Origin: Holophagales bacterium
Lineage (GTDB): Bacteria; Acidobacteriota; Thermoanaerobaculia; UBA5066
Assembly (NCBI GenBank): GCA_016719485.1
Contig: JADJZB010000021.1
Location: forward strand, 62,001-126,000
Length of the DNA stretch: 64,000 nt
Direction of reading: 5' to 3'
In this document: positions 29,484-38,064 of the stretch, piece after piece
Layout of the letters: every line of letters begins with the position of its first letter
Numbering within the stretch: position 1 is the stretch's first letter
Program-made: the position numbers and the translations under genes
The notes under the pieces: generated by a model
Database searches by the model: none
What the model was told of the DNA's origin: nothing
Seen by the model: the letters and a program-made list of their open reading frames with translations, nothing else

Positions 29484-32276
29484 GTGAGCCGAAGGAAGAG
29501 CTGGCAGGAAGACCTGATTCCGGTTGCGGTCGCCGTGTTCGCACAGCTGGCCCTCCTGCGGTTCGTCGACTGGGCGAGGGCGAACGCGGCCACGCAGCCG
29601 ATCGCGCACGATTGGGTGGAGCACCGCTTCTATTTCGCCCCGCAGGTCGCGACGGTTCTCATCGTCCTGCTCGTCCTGAGGGTCTTCCGGAGCTTCCTTC
29701 GCGAGCAGGGCGTTCGCCTGGGCGACTTCCTGCGGTCGTCCGTCGTCGGCCTCCTCCTGGCGGCCCTCCTCGTTCTCGGCGTCCACCTGGACCAGGTTTT
29801 CGCCCTCGCGGCCCGTCTCCTGCCGGCGGCCGCCGAGGTGGCCCGCTACCTCGCGGAGGCGCCGGTCTACCAGCTCCTCGCGCGCAACAGCATGGCCCGC
29901 CTCGCGATCGACCTCCTCGCTCTCGGTCTGTTCGTGCTGACACTCCGAAGCTCACGACCGAAGAACCCGGACCTGCTCTCCGCCCGCGAGGCGTACCGAT
30001 CGAGAGACTACCTCCGCGCCGGAGAGCTCTTCCTGAAGGCGGGCGATGCCGAAGAAGCCAAGCGGGCCTTCCGGAAGGGCAAGCTCCCGGCCCGCGTCGC
30101 CGCGCTCGAGATGCGGCAAGGGAACGCGCGGGCGGCGGCCGAGCTATGGACCCAGGCGGGGGACGTCTTCGCGTGGGAAGCGGCGAAGGCCTGGGAGGCG
30201 GCGGGAGAGGCCGCCAAGGCCGATGCCGCGAGAACCGTCGCGCTGGCGGAGGCGCGGCAGACGACCCGGTGGGACCGGCTCGCCGAGGTCGCGGAGGCCG
30301 TGGGCGACGCCGCGGCTCTCGCCGACGCCTCCCGGAAGATCGCCGAAGGAGCGACGTTCGGAGGTGGGAAGAACGCGCTCTGGAAGCGGGCAGGGGAGAC
30401 GGCCAGGGCGGCGGGCCGGCCTCTCGAAGCGGCCGAGTCGTTTCGGCTCGGGGGCGAGCCTCTCCTGGCCGGGCCCCTTTACCTCGAGGCCGGCCGGCCC
30501 CTGGAGGCGGCCAAGGAGCTGGAGCGGGGTGGCGACCTGCCGGGCGCGGCCGCGGCTTTCGCGAAGGCGGGGCAGGGGAAAACCGCCGCCGAGCTGATTG
30601 CCCGGGACCTCGAGGGGAAAGCCGACTGGGCCGGTGCCGCGGATGCGTGGGCGGGCGCGGAGAAATGGGAGAAGGCCGCCCCTCTCTACGAGAAGACCGG
30701 TCAGATCGCCGAAGCGGCCCGGGCGTTCCGGGAAGCGGGCAAGGTCGAACGGGCCGCCGCGCTCTTCGTGAAGGCGGGCGAGCTTCCGGAGGCCGCGGCC
30801 GCGTACGAGGCGATCGGGAAGTCAGAGCTCGCGGCCGGCATCTACAGGGAGCTGCAGGACTGGGAACGCGCGATCACGCTGTACCGGGCCGCCGGGAAGT
30901 TCGCCGATGCGGCGCTCGTCCTCCAGGAGAGGGGCCGGTTCGACGAGGCGGTTTCGCTCTTCCTCCGCGCGGGCCGGGGGCTCGAGGCGGCACGGAACTC
31001 CCTGCGAGGAGGGCATCGCGACCGGGCCTGGGACCTCCTGACCACCGTCCGCCGCGCCGATCCCGGTGTCTCCGACGTGTTTCTCGAGCTGGCGGAAGCC
31101 CACCTCACACACGGCGAGGCCAGGGACGCCGTCCACGTCCTGCGCGAGCTCCTCGGGCACAGGCCGGTCGATTCCACGACGATCGCGGCTCACGAGGCGT
31201 TCGCGCGGGCCCTCGAGGCGGCCGGTGATCTCCCGGAGGCGCAGCAGAGGATGGCGGCCATCGCGGCGTTCGACCCGAGCTTCCGGAACGCCCGGACGCG
31301 CTCGCTGGCTCTCGGGGAGAGGCTGACCGACGCGGACTTCCCCGTCGCCGTCGAGGAGCCCGCTTCCGCGGAGCAGCCGAGCCGGGGCCCATCCGGCCAG
31401 GCGCCGACTCAGACCCGGGCTCCCGGTCGGGGCCATTCCGGGACCTTCCAGGCGATGTCGGCCTCGGGCGGCATGGCCACGTCGGAGACGCCCGAGTCGC
31501 GGTACGAGATCCTCGCGGAGGTGGGTCGTGGTGGGATGGGGATCGTCCACAAGGCCCTCGACCACAAGCTCGAGCGGCTCGTCGCCCTCAAGATCCTTCC
31601 GGCGCAGCTCTGGGGCGACGAGACGGCCATGCGGTACTTCATCCGCGAGGCGCGCGCGATCGCCGCGCTCAAGCACCCGAACATCGTCGGCCTCTACGAT
31701 TTCGGCGAGGGCTTCGGCAGCGCTTATCTCGCGATGGAGTTCCTCGAGGGACCGAACCTCCAGTCCCTCCTGAAGAACGATCCGGAGCGGCTGAAGAGGA
31801 ACTGGCGCGACTGGTTCGTCCAGGCCGCCCGGGGCATCGCCGCCGCGCACGCCAAGGGGATCCTCCATCGCGACCTGAAGCCTGCCAATCTCGTTCTCGA
31901 CGAGCACGGCATCCTCCGGATCCTCGACTTCGGCCTGGCCCGCCCCGAAGCCGATTCGGGCTCCACCTCGAAGCTGATCGGCACCCCGGCGTTCTTCCCG
32001 CCGGAGGTCCTTCGCGGAGAGGCCGCCTCTCCCGCATCCGACGTCTACTCCCTGGGAGCGACGTTCTACACGCTGGCGGCGGGTCGCTGGCCCTACGTCG
32101 GGGACGACGTCCTCGTGGCGCGGCTCGAACGCGACCCGGACGATCCGCGGCCGTTCGCCCCGTGGCTTCACGAGGACGAAGTCGCGGTCCTGCTTCGTTC
32201 GATCGACCGGCACCGCCCGGACCGCTACCAGGACGGGGGCGAGCTCCTCGGCGCGCTCCTCAGTCTCGAGGCGTAG
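29484..32276 (+). CDS. Membrane protein with helical-repeat solenoid fused to a C-terminal Ser/Thr kinase
   Basis: 930 residues in three parts. Residues 1-155 hold about four membrane segments (VAVAVFAQLALLRFVDWA, VATVLIVLLVLRVF, VVGLLLAALLVLGVHL, AIDLLALGLFVLTL). Residues ~160-620 are a TPR/SEL-like alpha solenoid with repeats of the form AAALFVKAGELPEAAAAYEA. A kinase domain occupies ~673-928, with GRGGMG, ALKIL, HRDLKPANL, DFGLARPE and GTPAFFPPE, so it is catalytically complete. The kinase is at the C-terminus, opposite to the usual order of kinase followed by sensor. GTG start with a GATAAT box 8 nt upstream. Its end overlaps the convergent YkgJ-like gene by 17 bp. Likely a signalling scaffold; partners unknown. 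Confidence 0.88.
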   Translation: MSRRKSWQEDLIPVAVAVFAQLALLRFVDWARANAATQPIAHDWVEHRFYFAPQVATVLIVLLVLRVFRSFLREQGVRLGDFLRSSVVGLLLAALLVLGVHLDQVFALAARLLPAAAEVARYLAEAPVYQLLARNSMARLAIDLLALGLFVLTLRSSRPKNPDLLSAREAYRSRDYLRAGELFLKAGDAEEAKRAFRKGKLPARVAALEMRQGNARAAAELWTQAGDVFAWEAAKAWEAAGEAAKADAARTVALAEARQTTRWDRLAEVAEAVGDAAALADASRKIAEGATFGGGKNALWKRAGETARAAGRPLEAAESFRLGGEPLLAGPLYLEAGRPLEAAKELERGGDLPGAAAAFAKAGQGKTAAELIARDLEGKADWAGAADAWAGAEKWEKAAPLYEKTGQIAEAARAFREAGKVERAAALFVKAGELPEAAAAYEAIGKSELAAGIYRELQDWERAITLYRAAGKFADAALVLQERGRFDEAVSLFLRAGRGLEAARNSLRGGHRDRAWDLLTTVRRADPGVSDVFLELAEAHLTHGEARDAVHVLRELLGHRPVDSTTIAAHEAFARALEAAGDLPEAQQRMAAIAAFDPSFRNARTRSLALGERLTDADFPVAVEEPASAEQPSRGPSGQAPTQTRAPGRGHSGTFQAMSASGGMATSETPESRYEILAEVGRGGMGIVHKALDHKLERLVALKILPAQLWGDETAMRYFIREARAIAALKHPNIVGLYDFGEGFGSAYLAMEFLEGPNLQSLLKNDPERLKRNWRDWFVQAARGIAAAHAKGILHRDLKPANLVLDEHGILRILDFGLARPEADSGSTSKLIGTPAFFPPEVLRGEAASPASDVYSLGATFYTLAAGRWPYVGDDVLVARLERDPDDPRPFAPWLHEDEVAVLLRSIDRHRPDRYQDGGELLGALLSLEA

Positions 32277-32769
32277 GGCCGGCGGAACGCCCGCTGGAGC
32301 GCCCTCGGCGCGTGGGGCCGGACGACGGCCCGCGCACCGCCTCGGGGAGGATCCCGGCCTCGAGGCACCTCTCGAACAGGGCCGGACGCATCTTTCTCAG
32401 CCAGGTCCCGAGAGAGGGGCCATCGTCGAACCGGAGCTTTTCGGGGGCGTCGTCGCTCGTTCCCTCGCAGCCGTCGACGTCGTACTCGCGGCAGAGGAAC
32501 GGGCGGTTCTCGTAGACTCCGCAAAGGCCGTCCGGCAGGAGGTTGTCGCAGGTGGCGGGGAAGAGGACGAACCAGTCTCCGTCGTGCGATTGGTAGACCG
32601 CCACGTTCCTGTGGTAGACGAGCCAGAGCGCCGTGGAGACGCCGCCGACGCTTACGGGGCCGTCGATCCCGACCGCGACGTACCGGCAGCATTTTCCGCA
32701 GGGAGGGCAGACCGTCGAGGGGTCGAGCAGGGAGGAGGGCAGGGTCGGCAGCTTCGGGTGTTTGGCCAT
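32260..32769 (-). CDS. YkgJ family zinc/iron-chelating domain protein
   Basis: A 169-residue cytoplasmic protein with the YkgJ Cys pattern: CPPCGKCCR near residues 21-29, CDNLLPDGLCGVYENRP and LCREYDVDGC. The family (CxxCxxCC box) is proposed to bind Zn or an Fe-S cluster; its role is unclear. The ATG of MAKHPKLP is used, the only start near the conserved region; the longer open frame upstream is antisense to the neighbouring oxidoreductase gene. It is divergent from that gene with a 33-bp gap and overlaps the kinase 3-prime end. Confidence 0.82.
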   Translation of the reverse strand: MAKHPKLPTLPSSLLDPSTVCPPCGKCCRYVAVGIDGPVSVGGVSTALWLVYHRNVAVYQSHDGDWFVLFPATCDNLLPDGLCGVYENRPFLCREYDVDGCEGTSDDAPEKLRFDDGPSLGTWLRKMRPALFERCLEAGILPEAVRGPSSGPTRRGRSSGRSAGPTPRD

Positions 32770-32802
32770 CGGAGGCGGGAGTTTCCACAAGTAGGAGGAG
32801 AA

Positions 32803-33840
32803 ATGAAAGCGGCAGTTCTGACGCGCCACGGCGGCAGCGACGTTCTCTCGGTCGGGAGCCTTCCCGACCCCGTCGCCGGACCGGGCGAGGTCCTCGTCCG
32901 GATCTCGGCGGCGGCCCTCAACCGCCTCGACCTCTTCGTGAGAAACGGGATCCCGGGCGTCCCGGTCGACTTCCCGCACGTTCCCGGGGCCGACGGCTGC
33001 GGGCGCGTCGAGGCGCTCGGCGCCGGGGTGACGGGACTGGCCGTGGGAGAGAGGGTGGTCCTCCAGCCCGGTCTTTCCTGCGGCAGCTGCGAGTTCTGCC
33101 GGGATGGCGAGCGGAGCCTCTGCGTGGACTACGAGATCCTGGGGGAGCACCGTGCCGGGACGCTCGCCGAACGGATCGCCGTTCCCGCCGCGAACGTCTG
33201 GAAGGCACCGCCCCAGCTGACGAACGAGGAAGCTGCGGCCTTTCCGCTCGCCGCGATGTCGGCGTGGCGGATGCTCGTGACGCGGGCGGCCCTGCGGCCG
33301 GGGGAGAGCGTCCTCATTCACGGGATCGGAGGAGGCGTGTCGGCCTACGCCCTCCAGATCGCGCGGCTCGCGGGAGCCTCCCTGGTGATCGTCACGTCGG
33401 GGAGCGAGGAGAAGCTCGAGCGGGCGCTGAAGATGGGGGCGGACGTGGCGCTCGACTACAGGAAGGTCGACGTCGGCCGGAAGGTGCGCGAGCTGACGGG
33501 CAAGCGGGGCGTCGACGTCGTGGTCGACTCGGTCGGCGCGGCGACCTGGCGCGCGTCGCTCGCGGCAGCCGCGAAGAAGGGGCGCATCGTCACCTGCGGG
33601 GCGACGAGCGGCCCGAATCCCGAGGAGGAGATCCGGACCATCTTCTGGAAGCAGCTCTCGATCCTCGGTTCGACGATGGGAACGGACGCGGAGTTCTCGG
33701 CTCTTCTGAAGGCCGTCGAGCGGCGGCTCGTTCTGCCGGTCGTCGACACGGTCTTTGCCCTCGACGACGTGCGCGCTGCGTACGAGCGCATCGAATCGGG
33801 CGCGGGCTTCGGAAAGGTCGTCGTGAGGGTTTCGGAGTAG
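32803..33840 (+). CDS. Zinc-binding alcohol dehydrogenase/quinone oxidoreductase (MDR family)
   Basis: A 345-residue MDR protein. It starts MKAAVLTRHGGSDVLSVGSL with the GROES-like domain. The structural zinc Cys set is in CGSCEFCRDGERSLC. The Rossmann motif is HGIGGGVSAYALQIARLAG, and VVVDSVGAATW follows. The catalytic zinc ligands are less clear, so it may be a quinone oxidoreductase rather than a classical alcohol dehydrogenase. GGAGGAG lies 2-3 nt before the ATG. It converges on the NUDIX gene (7 bp apart). Confidence 0.88.
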   Translation: MKAAVLTRHGGSDVLSVGSLPDPVAGPGEVLVRISAAALNRLDLFVRNGIPGVPVDFPHVPGADGCGRVEALGAGVTGLAVGERVVLQPGLSCGSCEFCRDGERSLCVDYEILGEHRAGTLAERIAVPAANVWKAPPQLTNEEAAAFPLAAMSAWRMLVTRAALRPGESVLIHGIGGGVSAYALQIARLAGASLVIVTSGSEEKLERALKMGADVALDYRKVDVGRKVRELTGKRGVDVVVDSVGAATWRASLAAAAKKGRIVTCGATSGPNPEEEIRTIFWKQLSILGSTMGTDAEFSALLKAVERRLVLPVVDTVFALDDVRAAYERIESGAGFGKVVVRVSE

Positions 33841-33847
33841 GTCTCCT

Positions 33848-34360
33848 TCAGGGGCGGAGGGCGAACCAGAGGCCGGCCCAGACCTTCGGGTCGACGAGGG
33901 CGCCCCCGGCCTCGCGTTCGCGGAGGAACTCCTCGGCGGTGGCCAGGGGGATCTCGTGGACCGTGATCGCCTCGCCCGCGACGCCGCCACCCGCCCCGAC
34001 CCTCGACAGGCCCCGCGCGCGGAAGAAGGTGACGACCTCGGACGTGACTCCCGCCGAAGGAGGACCCGAGGTGAGCCGCTCCATCGTCTTCGCGTCCCAC
34101 CCGGTCTCCTCGACGAGCTCGCGCCGGGCGGCCTCCTCGAGGGGCTCGTCCGCCGGGCTTTCCGCATCGCCTGCGAGGCCCGCGGGGAGCTCGAGAACGT
34201 TCGCGTCGACCGGCTCGCGCCTCTGCTCGACGAGGAGGAGGCGATCCCCGGGTGTGACGGCGACGACGAGGACGATGCCGCGGATACCCGGACGTTCCAC
34301 GAACTCCCAGCCGTTGCGGACGACGAGCCGCAGGTGCCGCCCGGCGTAGAGCTCCCTCAC
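33848..34360 (-). CDS. NUDIX hydrolase
   Basis: A 170-residue NUDIX protein. The NUDIX box reads LEEAARRELVEETGWDA with a preceding Gly-rich LPAGLAG, satisfying the REx2EExGU core. GIRGIVLVVAVTPGDRLLLVEQ is the typical first strand, as in ADP-ribose pyrophosphatases. It probably hydrolyses ADP-ribose or related nucleotides. The GTG start overlaps the stop of the histidine kinase gene, so both are in one operon. Confidence 0.87.
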   Translation of the reverse strand: MRELYAGRHLRLVVRNGWEFVERPGIRGIVLVVAVTPGDRLLLVEQRREPVDANVLELPAGLAGDAESPADEPLEEAARRELVEETGWDAKTMERLTSGPPSAGVTSEVVTFFRARGLSRVGAGGGVAGEAITVHEIPLATAEEFLREREAGGALVDPKVWAGLWFALRP

Positions 34361-36393
34361 GCGGGGATCCAGAGGGAGAAGACCGAGCCGCCGCCCGCCG
34401 ACGGGCGCGGCTCGACATGTATGCAGCCGCCGTGCGCCAGCGCGACGGCGCCGACGACGGTGAGGCCGAGCCCGGTTCCGGGGATCCGCTCGGAGCCCGT
34501 GAAGCGTTGATACGGCCCCCCGAGCCGGTCCTTCACCGACTCGGGGACGCCGGGGCCGGAATCGGCGACGCGCAGGACGAGCCAGTCCCTGCCGTCGGCC
34601 TCCTCGACGCCGAGGCGGGCGCTGACGTCCCCCCCGCGCCGGCTGAACTTCAGCGCGTTCGAGAGGATGTTCGAAGCCGCGCGCCGGTAGCGGCCCGCGT
34701 CGAGGGAGACGGCCGGCAGGGGCTCGGAGATCTCGATGTCGAGACGGATCTGCCGGGCCTCGGCCATCCAGCGGGCTTCCTCGAAGGGCTGTGACAGGAC
34801 CGCCCGAGGGTCCTCGGGACGAAGGTCGGCAGGTGTCTCGCCGGTGCGGTAGACGAGGAGCGCGTCGTCGATCATCCCGGCAAGCCCCCGCGCAGAGGCC
34901 ATCGAGGTGCGCAGGAGGCGCTCGAGCCGCTGGTCCGTGGCCGTCCGGTCCAGGCTCAGCTCGAGGGAGGCGAGGACGGCCGCGAGAGGGTTCTTCAGGT
35001 CGTGGACGAGCATGCTCAGGAGCCGCTGGCGGTCGTGATCGGCCAGCTCGCGGAGGCGCTGCTCCTCGGCGAGGGCCTTCAGCTTCTCGGCGAGGTCCTC
35101 GTAGAGGCGGGCGGCGCGGATCGCGAGAGCGAGCTGGTCGGCCACGAGCGCCAGGAAGGCGGTGAGGTCGGCGGGAAACGGCTGCGCCTGGGTGTACGTG
35201 AGGCCGAGCCCCGCGACGACCTCGTCGTCCACGAGGACGGGGAGGATGATCCCACTCCGTGCACCGAGGCGCAGGAGCGCCGACGCCGCGCCGGGAATGA
35301 CGCTCTCGTGCCGGGCGTCGGGGACGAAGTAGGGCTCGCGCAGATCGACGAGGCGGTGGAACGCGTCGGTTCCCTCGATGAGCCACCTGTCTCCCGAGAG
35401 GTCCGGGATCGCTTCCGAGGAGCGCCACGAGTGGCGGAGGTGGAGGCAGTCCCGCTTCCCGTCCGGGAGAAAGACGTCGACGGTGCGGGCTCCCGAGCGG
35501 ACCCCCACGATCGACGTGACGGTTTGCAGGATCCGGTCCAGATCGGTGACGTCGCGCGTCACCGTGGCGACCGTGGCGAGGATCTCGCTCCGTCCCGCCT
35601 GCACGCGAAGCCGCTCCTGGGTTTCCTCCTCCTCGGTCAGGTCCGCAATGACGACCTGGGCTCCCCAGGGCGTTCCGTGGCCGTCCCGGAGGAGGAGCGC
35701 CCGCACGTCGAGAGCGAACCGACGGCCGTCCGCCACCGTGCCCGCGAGCCTCATCCGGTGCCTTCCCCGCTCCAGCAGACCCTCGTTCATCTCCTCGATG
35801 TGCGCTTCCGTCATCACGCCGTCCGGCAGGACCTCGACGAGTGACCTCCCGACGAGGGAGGCGCGGTCCTTTCCGAGGAAGGACTCCGTCTCCGCGTTCA
35901 CGCTCGTCAGGACTCCGTCCAGGGTCCGCGAATAGACGACGACGGGAAGGTCGTGCAGGACGGCCTCGGTCTGCATCCGGCGCCGGTGCAGGAGGAGAAG
36001 TCGCTCCAGCCGCATCCGGAGGATGAGGGCGTCGTCGGGCTCTCGGACGACCTCGAACGACTCGACCGAAGGGTGCCCGGCGAGGATGTCGGGGGCGGAG
36101 CCCCCCGGCGGGACCACCACGAGGCAGGGGAAGCTCCAGACGGCCGCGTCGTCGACGAGAGTCCTCCCGGGCTCGGGCTCGCCGGGCCTCGCGACCCAGA
36201 CGATGGGGCCCGGCGGCTCTCCGGCCCTCGCGCCCTCCTCGAGGGAGCCTGCTTCGATGCCGAGTCCGGGGCCACGGAGATTCGCGGCGACCCACGCCAC
36301 GGCGTCGGCGTCGCCGACGAGCCGGACCGTGAAGCGTCCCGCGTTCGTCGGCACTGGGAATGGGATCGGCTCGGGGCCGGCGAGCATCGGCAC
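34357..36393 (-). CDS. Soluble hybrid-sensor histidine kinase with PAS and GAF domains
   Basis: 678 residues with no membrane helix. An unassigned N-terminal region (1-140) is followed by a PAS domain (~145-270; LHDLPVVVYSRTLDGVLTSV), a GAF domain (~285-430; DLDRILQTVTSIVGVRSG, SGIILPVLVDDEVVAGLGL), a coiled link, and HisKA with the phospho-acceptor in MLVHDLKNPLAAVLASL. The HATPase has SNILSNALKFSRRGGDV (N box), ADSGPGVPESVKDR (G1) and GTGLGLTVVGAVALAHGG (G2). No receiver domain or adjacent response regulator is seen. GTG start; an ATG two codons in is equally likely. It is followed by a NUDIX gene (GTGA overlap). Confidence 0.9.
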   Translation of the reverse strand: MPMLAGPEPIPFPVPTNAGRFTVRLVGDADAVAWVAANLRGPGLGIEAGSLEEGARAGEPPGPIVWVARPGEPEPGRTLVDDAAVWSFPCLVVVPPGGSAPDILAGHPSVESFEVVREPDDALILRMRLERLLLLHRRRMQTEAVLHDLPVVVYSRTLDGVLTSVNAETESFLGKDRASLVGRSLVEVLPDGVMTEAHIEEMNEGLLERGRHRMRLAGTVADGRRFALDVRALLLRDGHGTPWGAQVVIADLTEEEETQERLRVQAGRSEILATVATVTRDVTDLDRILQTVTSIVGVRSGARTVDVFLPDGKRDCLHLRHSWRSSEAIPDLSGDRWLIEGTDAFHRLVDLREPYFVPDARHESVIPGAASALLRLGARSGIILPVLVDDEVVAGLGLTYTQAQPFPADLTAFLALVADQLALAIRAARLYEDLAEKLKALAEEQRLRELADHDRQRLLSMLVHDLKNPLAAVLASLELSLDRTATDQRLERLLRTSMASARGLAGMIDDALLVYRTGETPADLRPEDPRAVLSQPFEEARWMAEARQIRLDIEISEPLPAVSLDAGRYRRAASNILSNALKFSRRGGDVSARLGVEEADGRDWLVLRVADSGPGVPESVKDRLGGPYQRFTGSERIPGTGLGLTVVGAVALAHGGCIHVEPRPSAGGGSVFSLWIPA

Positions 36394-36439
36394 ATTGTCG
36401 TCCCCGGCGGACCCCGCGGTCTACATGCGAAGATGACCC

Positions 36440-37312
36440 GTGCGGTTTTTTGCGGCTCTCGCACTCCTGGCTTCCGCGAGTTCTCCCGAGGTCGCCCCGT
36501 CCCCTCCGCGTCCGGCGGTCGGGTACGTTCTCGTGGAATCGAGGAAGAGCGTCTCCCCGGCCGGCGAGCGGGCCAGCGCCGTGCGTGGGAGCGTGACGGT
36601 TCTGGGCGGCACGGCGCGCTGGGACCTCGATACGGGGACCTTCCCGAGGACGAGCGCGAATACATTCCTCGTCGGGGAACGGGACGGCTGGCTCCTCGAC
36701 CGGAAAGCGTCCCTGGCGGCGCGGGCCCGTGTCGAGGACCTCCAGGATCTCTTCGTGCCTCCCGCCGAGGGCGATCCCGGACCGTTCCAGAGCGGCCTGC
36801 GCGACCTCGAGGTCCCGCCGGGCGAGCTGGCGAACGGGCCGACGTTCGAGGGGCGGCCGACGACCCGTCTCAGGATCACGGCCACCTGGAGCCTCGTGAC
36901 GTCGATGCCGGGAAGGGTGGGTCGCGTCCGCAACACGCTGACGGCCGTGCTCGATGCGCTCGGTGAGCCGCCAGAGGGGACCCGTTCACCGCTCGACGAC
37001 CTCGGTCGTCTTTTCGACGTCCCCGAGCAGGTCCTCGAGGCGCTCGCCCCGGAGCTCGCCCGCCTGAGGGGATTTCCGGTGCGGGTCGTCGTGGAGACCG
37101 AAGCCGAGCTCGGCGTCGACTTCCCGGGGATGGCGTCGCCTCCCTCTGACGGCCGGACGCCCCCCAGGTCCCGTGCGGAGTCGTCACGGGTCGTGTCGCA
37201 GCTGATGGCGCGACCGGCCGTCGGGAAGGACGCCGCGCTGTTCAGTCTCTCCGAAGAAACGCGCGTCGTCGGGATCGAACGGCTCGTCGAGCGGCACGAG
37301 TCGCTTCGTTGA
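36440..37312 (+). CDS. Secreted protein of unknown function
   Basis: A 290-residue protein with an N-terminal hydrophobic leader (MRFFAALALLASASS). The body is beta-rich (VGYVLVESRKSVSPAG, SVTVLGGTARWDLDTGTFPR, TTRLRITATWSLVTSMPGR) and a Pro-rich linker (SPPSDGRTPPRS) precedes a short helical end. I recognise no family. The stop overlaps the TTG start of radC (TTGA), so the two are co-transcribed. It diverges from the histidine kinase gene. Confidence 0.65.
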   Translation: MRFFAALALLASASSPEVAPSPPRPAVGYVLVESRKSVSPAGERASAVRGSVTVLGGTARWDLDTGTFPRTSANTFLVGERDGWLLDRKASLAARARVEDLQDLFVPPAEGDPGPFQSGLRDLEVPPGELANGPTFEGRPTTRLRITATWSLVTSMPGRVGRVRNTLTAVLDALGEPPEGTRSPLDDLGRLFDVPEQVLEALAPELARLRGFPVRVVVETEAELGVDFPGMASPPSDGRTPPRSRAESSRVVSQLMARPAVGKDAALFSLSEETRVVGIERLVERHESLR

Positions 37313-38010
37313 CCGCAGGCGGGCCGAAAGCGGGCCGGCTCGGAGAGCTGCCGCCCGAGGACAGGCCGAGGGAGAAACTCGTGGCGCGAGGCGCCGACGC
37401 CCTCACGGACGAGGAGCTCGTGGCGATCCTCCTCGGAACCGGCCGCGCGGGAACCGGAGTCCTCGAGACGGCCCGCGAGATCCTGCGCGGGAACGGCCTG
37501 AGGGGGCTCCTGGCGCGGAGCGAGCGCGGGCGCGTGCGCGAGCTGGCCCTCGGCATCGGAATGGCGAAAGCGTGTCGCATCGCCGCCGCCGCAGAGCTGG
37601 CCCGCCGGCTCGCCCGCGCCGAGACCGAGGAGAGGCCGCTCATCGACGCCCCGGAGGTCGCGGGGGCCTACCTCGCCGCGGCGCTTGCGACGGAGCTGCG
37701 CGAGGTGATGGGGGCGCTCCTGCTCGACTCGAAGAACCGGCTTCTCCACGACGAGATCGTCTTCCGGGGAGGGGTCAGCTCGGCCGCGGTCCAGCCGGGG
37801 CCGCTTCTGAGGATCGCCGTCCTCGAAGGGGCCGCCGCGCTCATCCTCTACCACAACCACCCGTCCGGGGACCCGGCGCCTTCACCCGAGGACCGCGCCA
37901 CCACGTCCCGCTTCGTGGCGGCCGGGGACGTCGTCGGAGTTCCCGTGCGCGACCACGTCGTCGTGGGACGGGGGCGCTTTTTCTCCTTTCGCCGCGAAGG
38001 GCTGATGTAG
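37309..38010 (+). CDS. radC: RadC family (UPF0758) JAB1/MPN-domain protein
   Basis: A 233-residue RadC-like protein. The N-terminal helix-hairpin-helix part is LTDEELVAILLGTGRAGTG. The MPN metal motif is LYHNHPSGDPAPSPEDRATT, and VPVRDHVVVGRGRFFSF closes the domain. The biochemical role of the family is not settled (DNA repair was originally proposed). The start is TTG, overlapping the previous stop; the first residues LTAGGPKAGRLGELP fit the family start. Confidence 0.9.
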   Translation: MTAGGPKAGRLGELPPEDRPREKLVARGADALTDEELVAILLGTGRAGTGVLETAREILRGNGLRGLLARSERGRVRELALGIGMAKACRIAAAAELARRLARAETEERPLIDAPEVAGAYLAAALATELREVMGALLLDSKNRLLHDEIVFRGGVSSAAVQPGPLLRIAVLEGAAALILYHNHPSGDPAPSPEDRATTSRFVAAGDVVGVPVRDHVVVGRGRFFSFRREGLM

Positions 38011-38049
38011 GGCCGCAGGGGACGGCCAGGGGCCTGTCGGCTCGCCTGA

Positions 38050-38055
38050 TATCCT
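38050..38055 (+). promoter_or_regulatory. -10 box of metG (extended, leaderless type)
   Basis: TATCCT ends 9 nt before the metG ATG and is preceded by TG-A, an extended -10. Confidence 0.5.
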
Positions 38056-38064
38056 CGCCCGCCC

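Noticed and set aside
34361..36295. Extension of the NUDIX frame into the histidine kinase gene
   Set aside because: The upstream part is an Arg-rich shadow; the NUDIX domain starts at the GTG overlapping the kinase stop.
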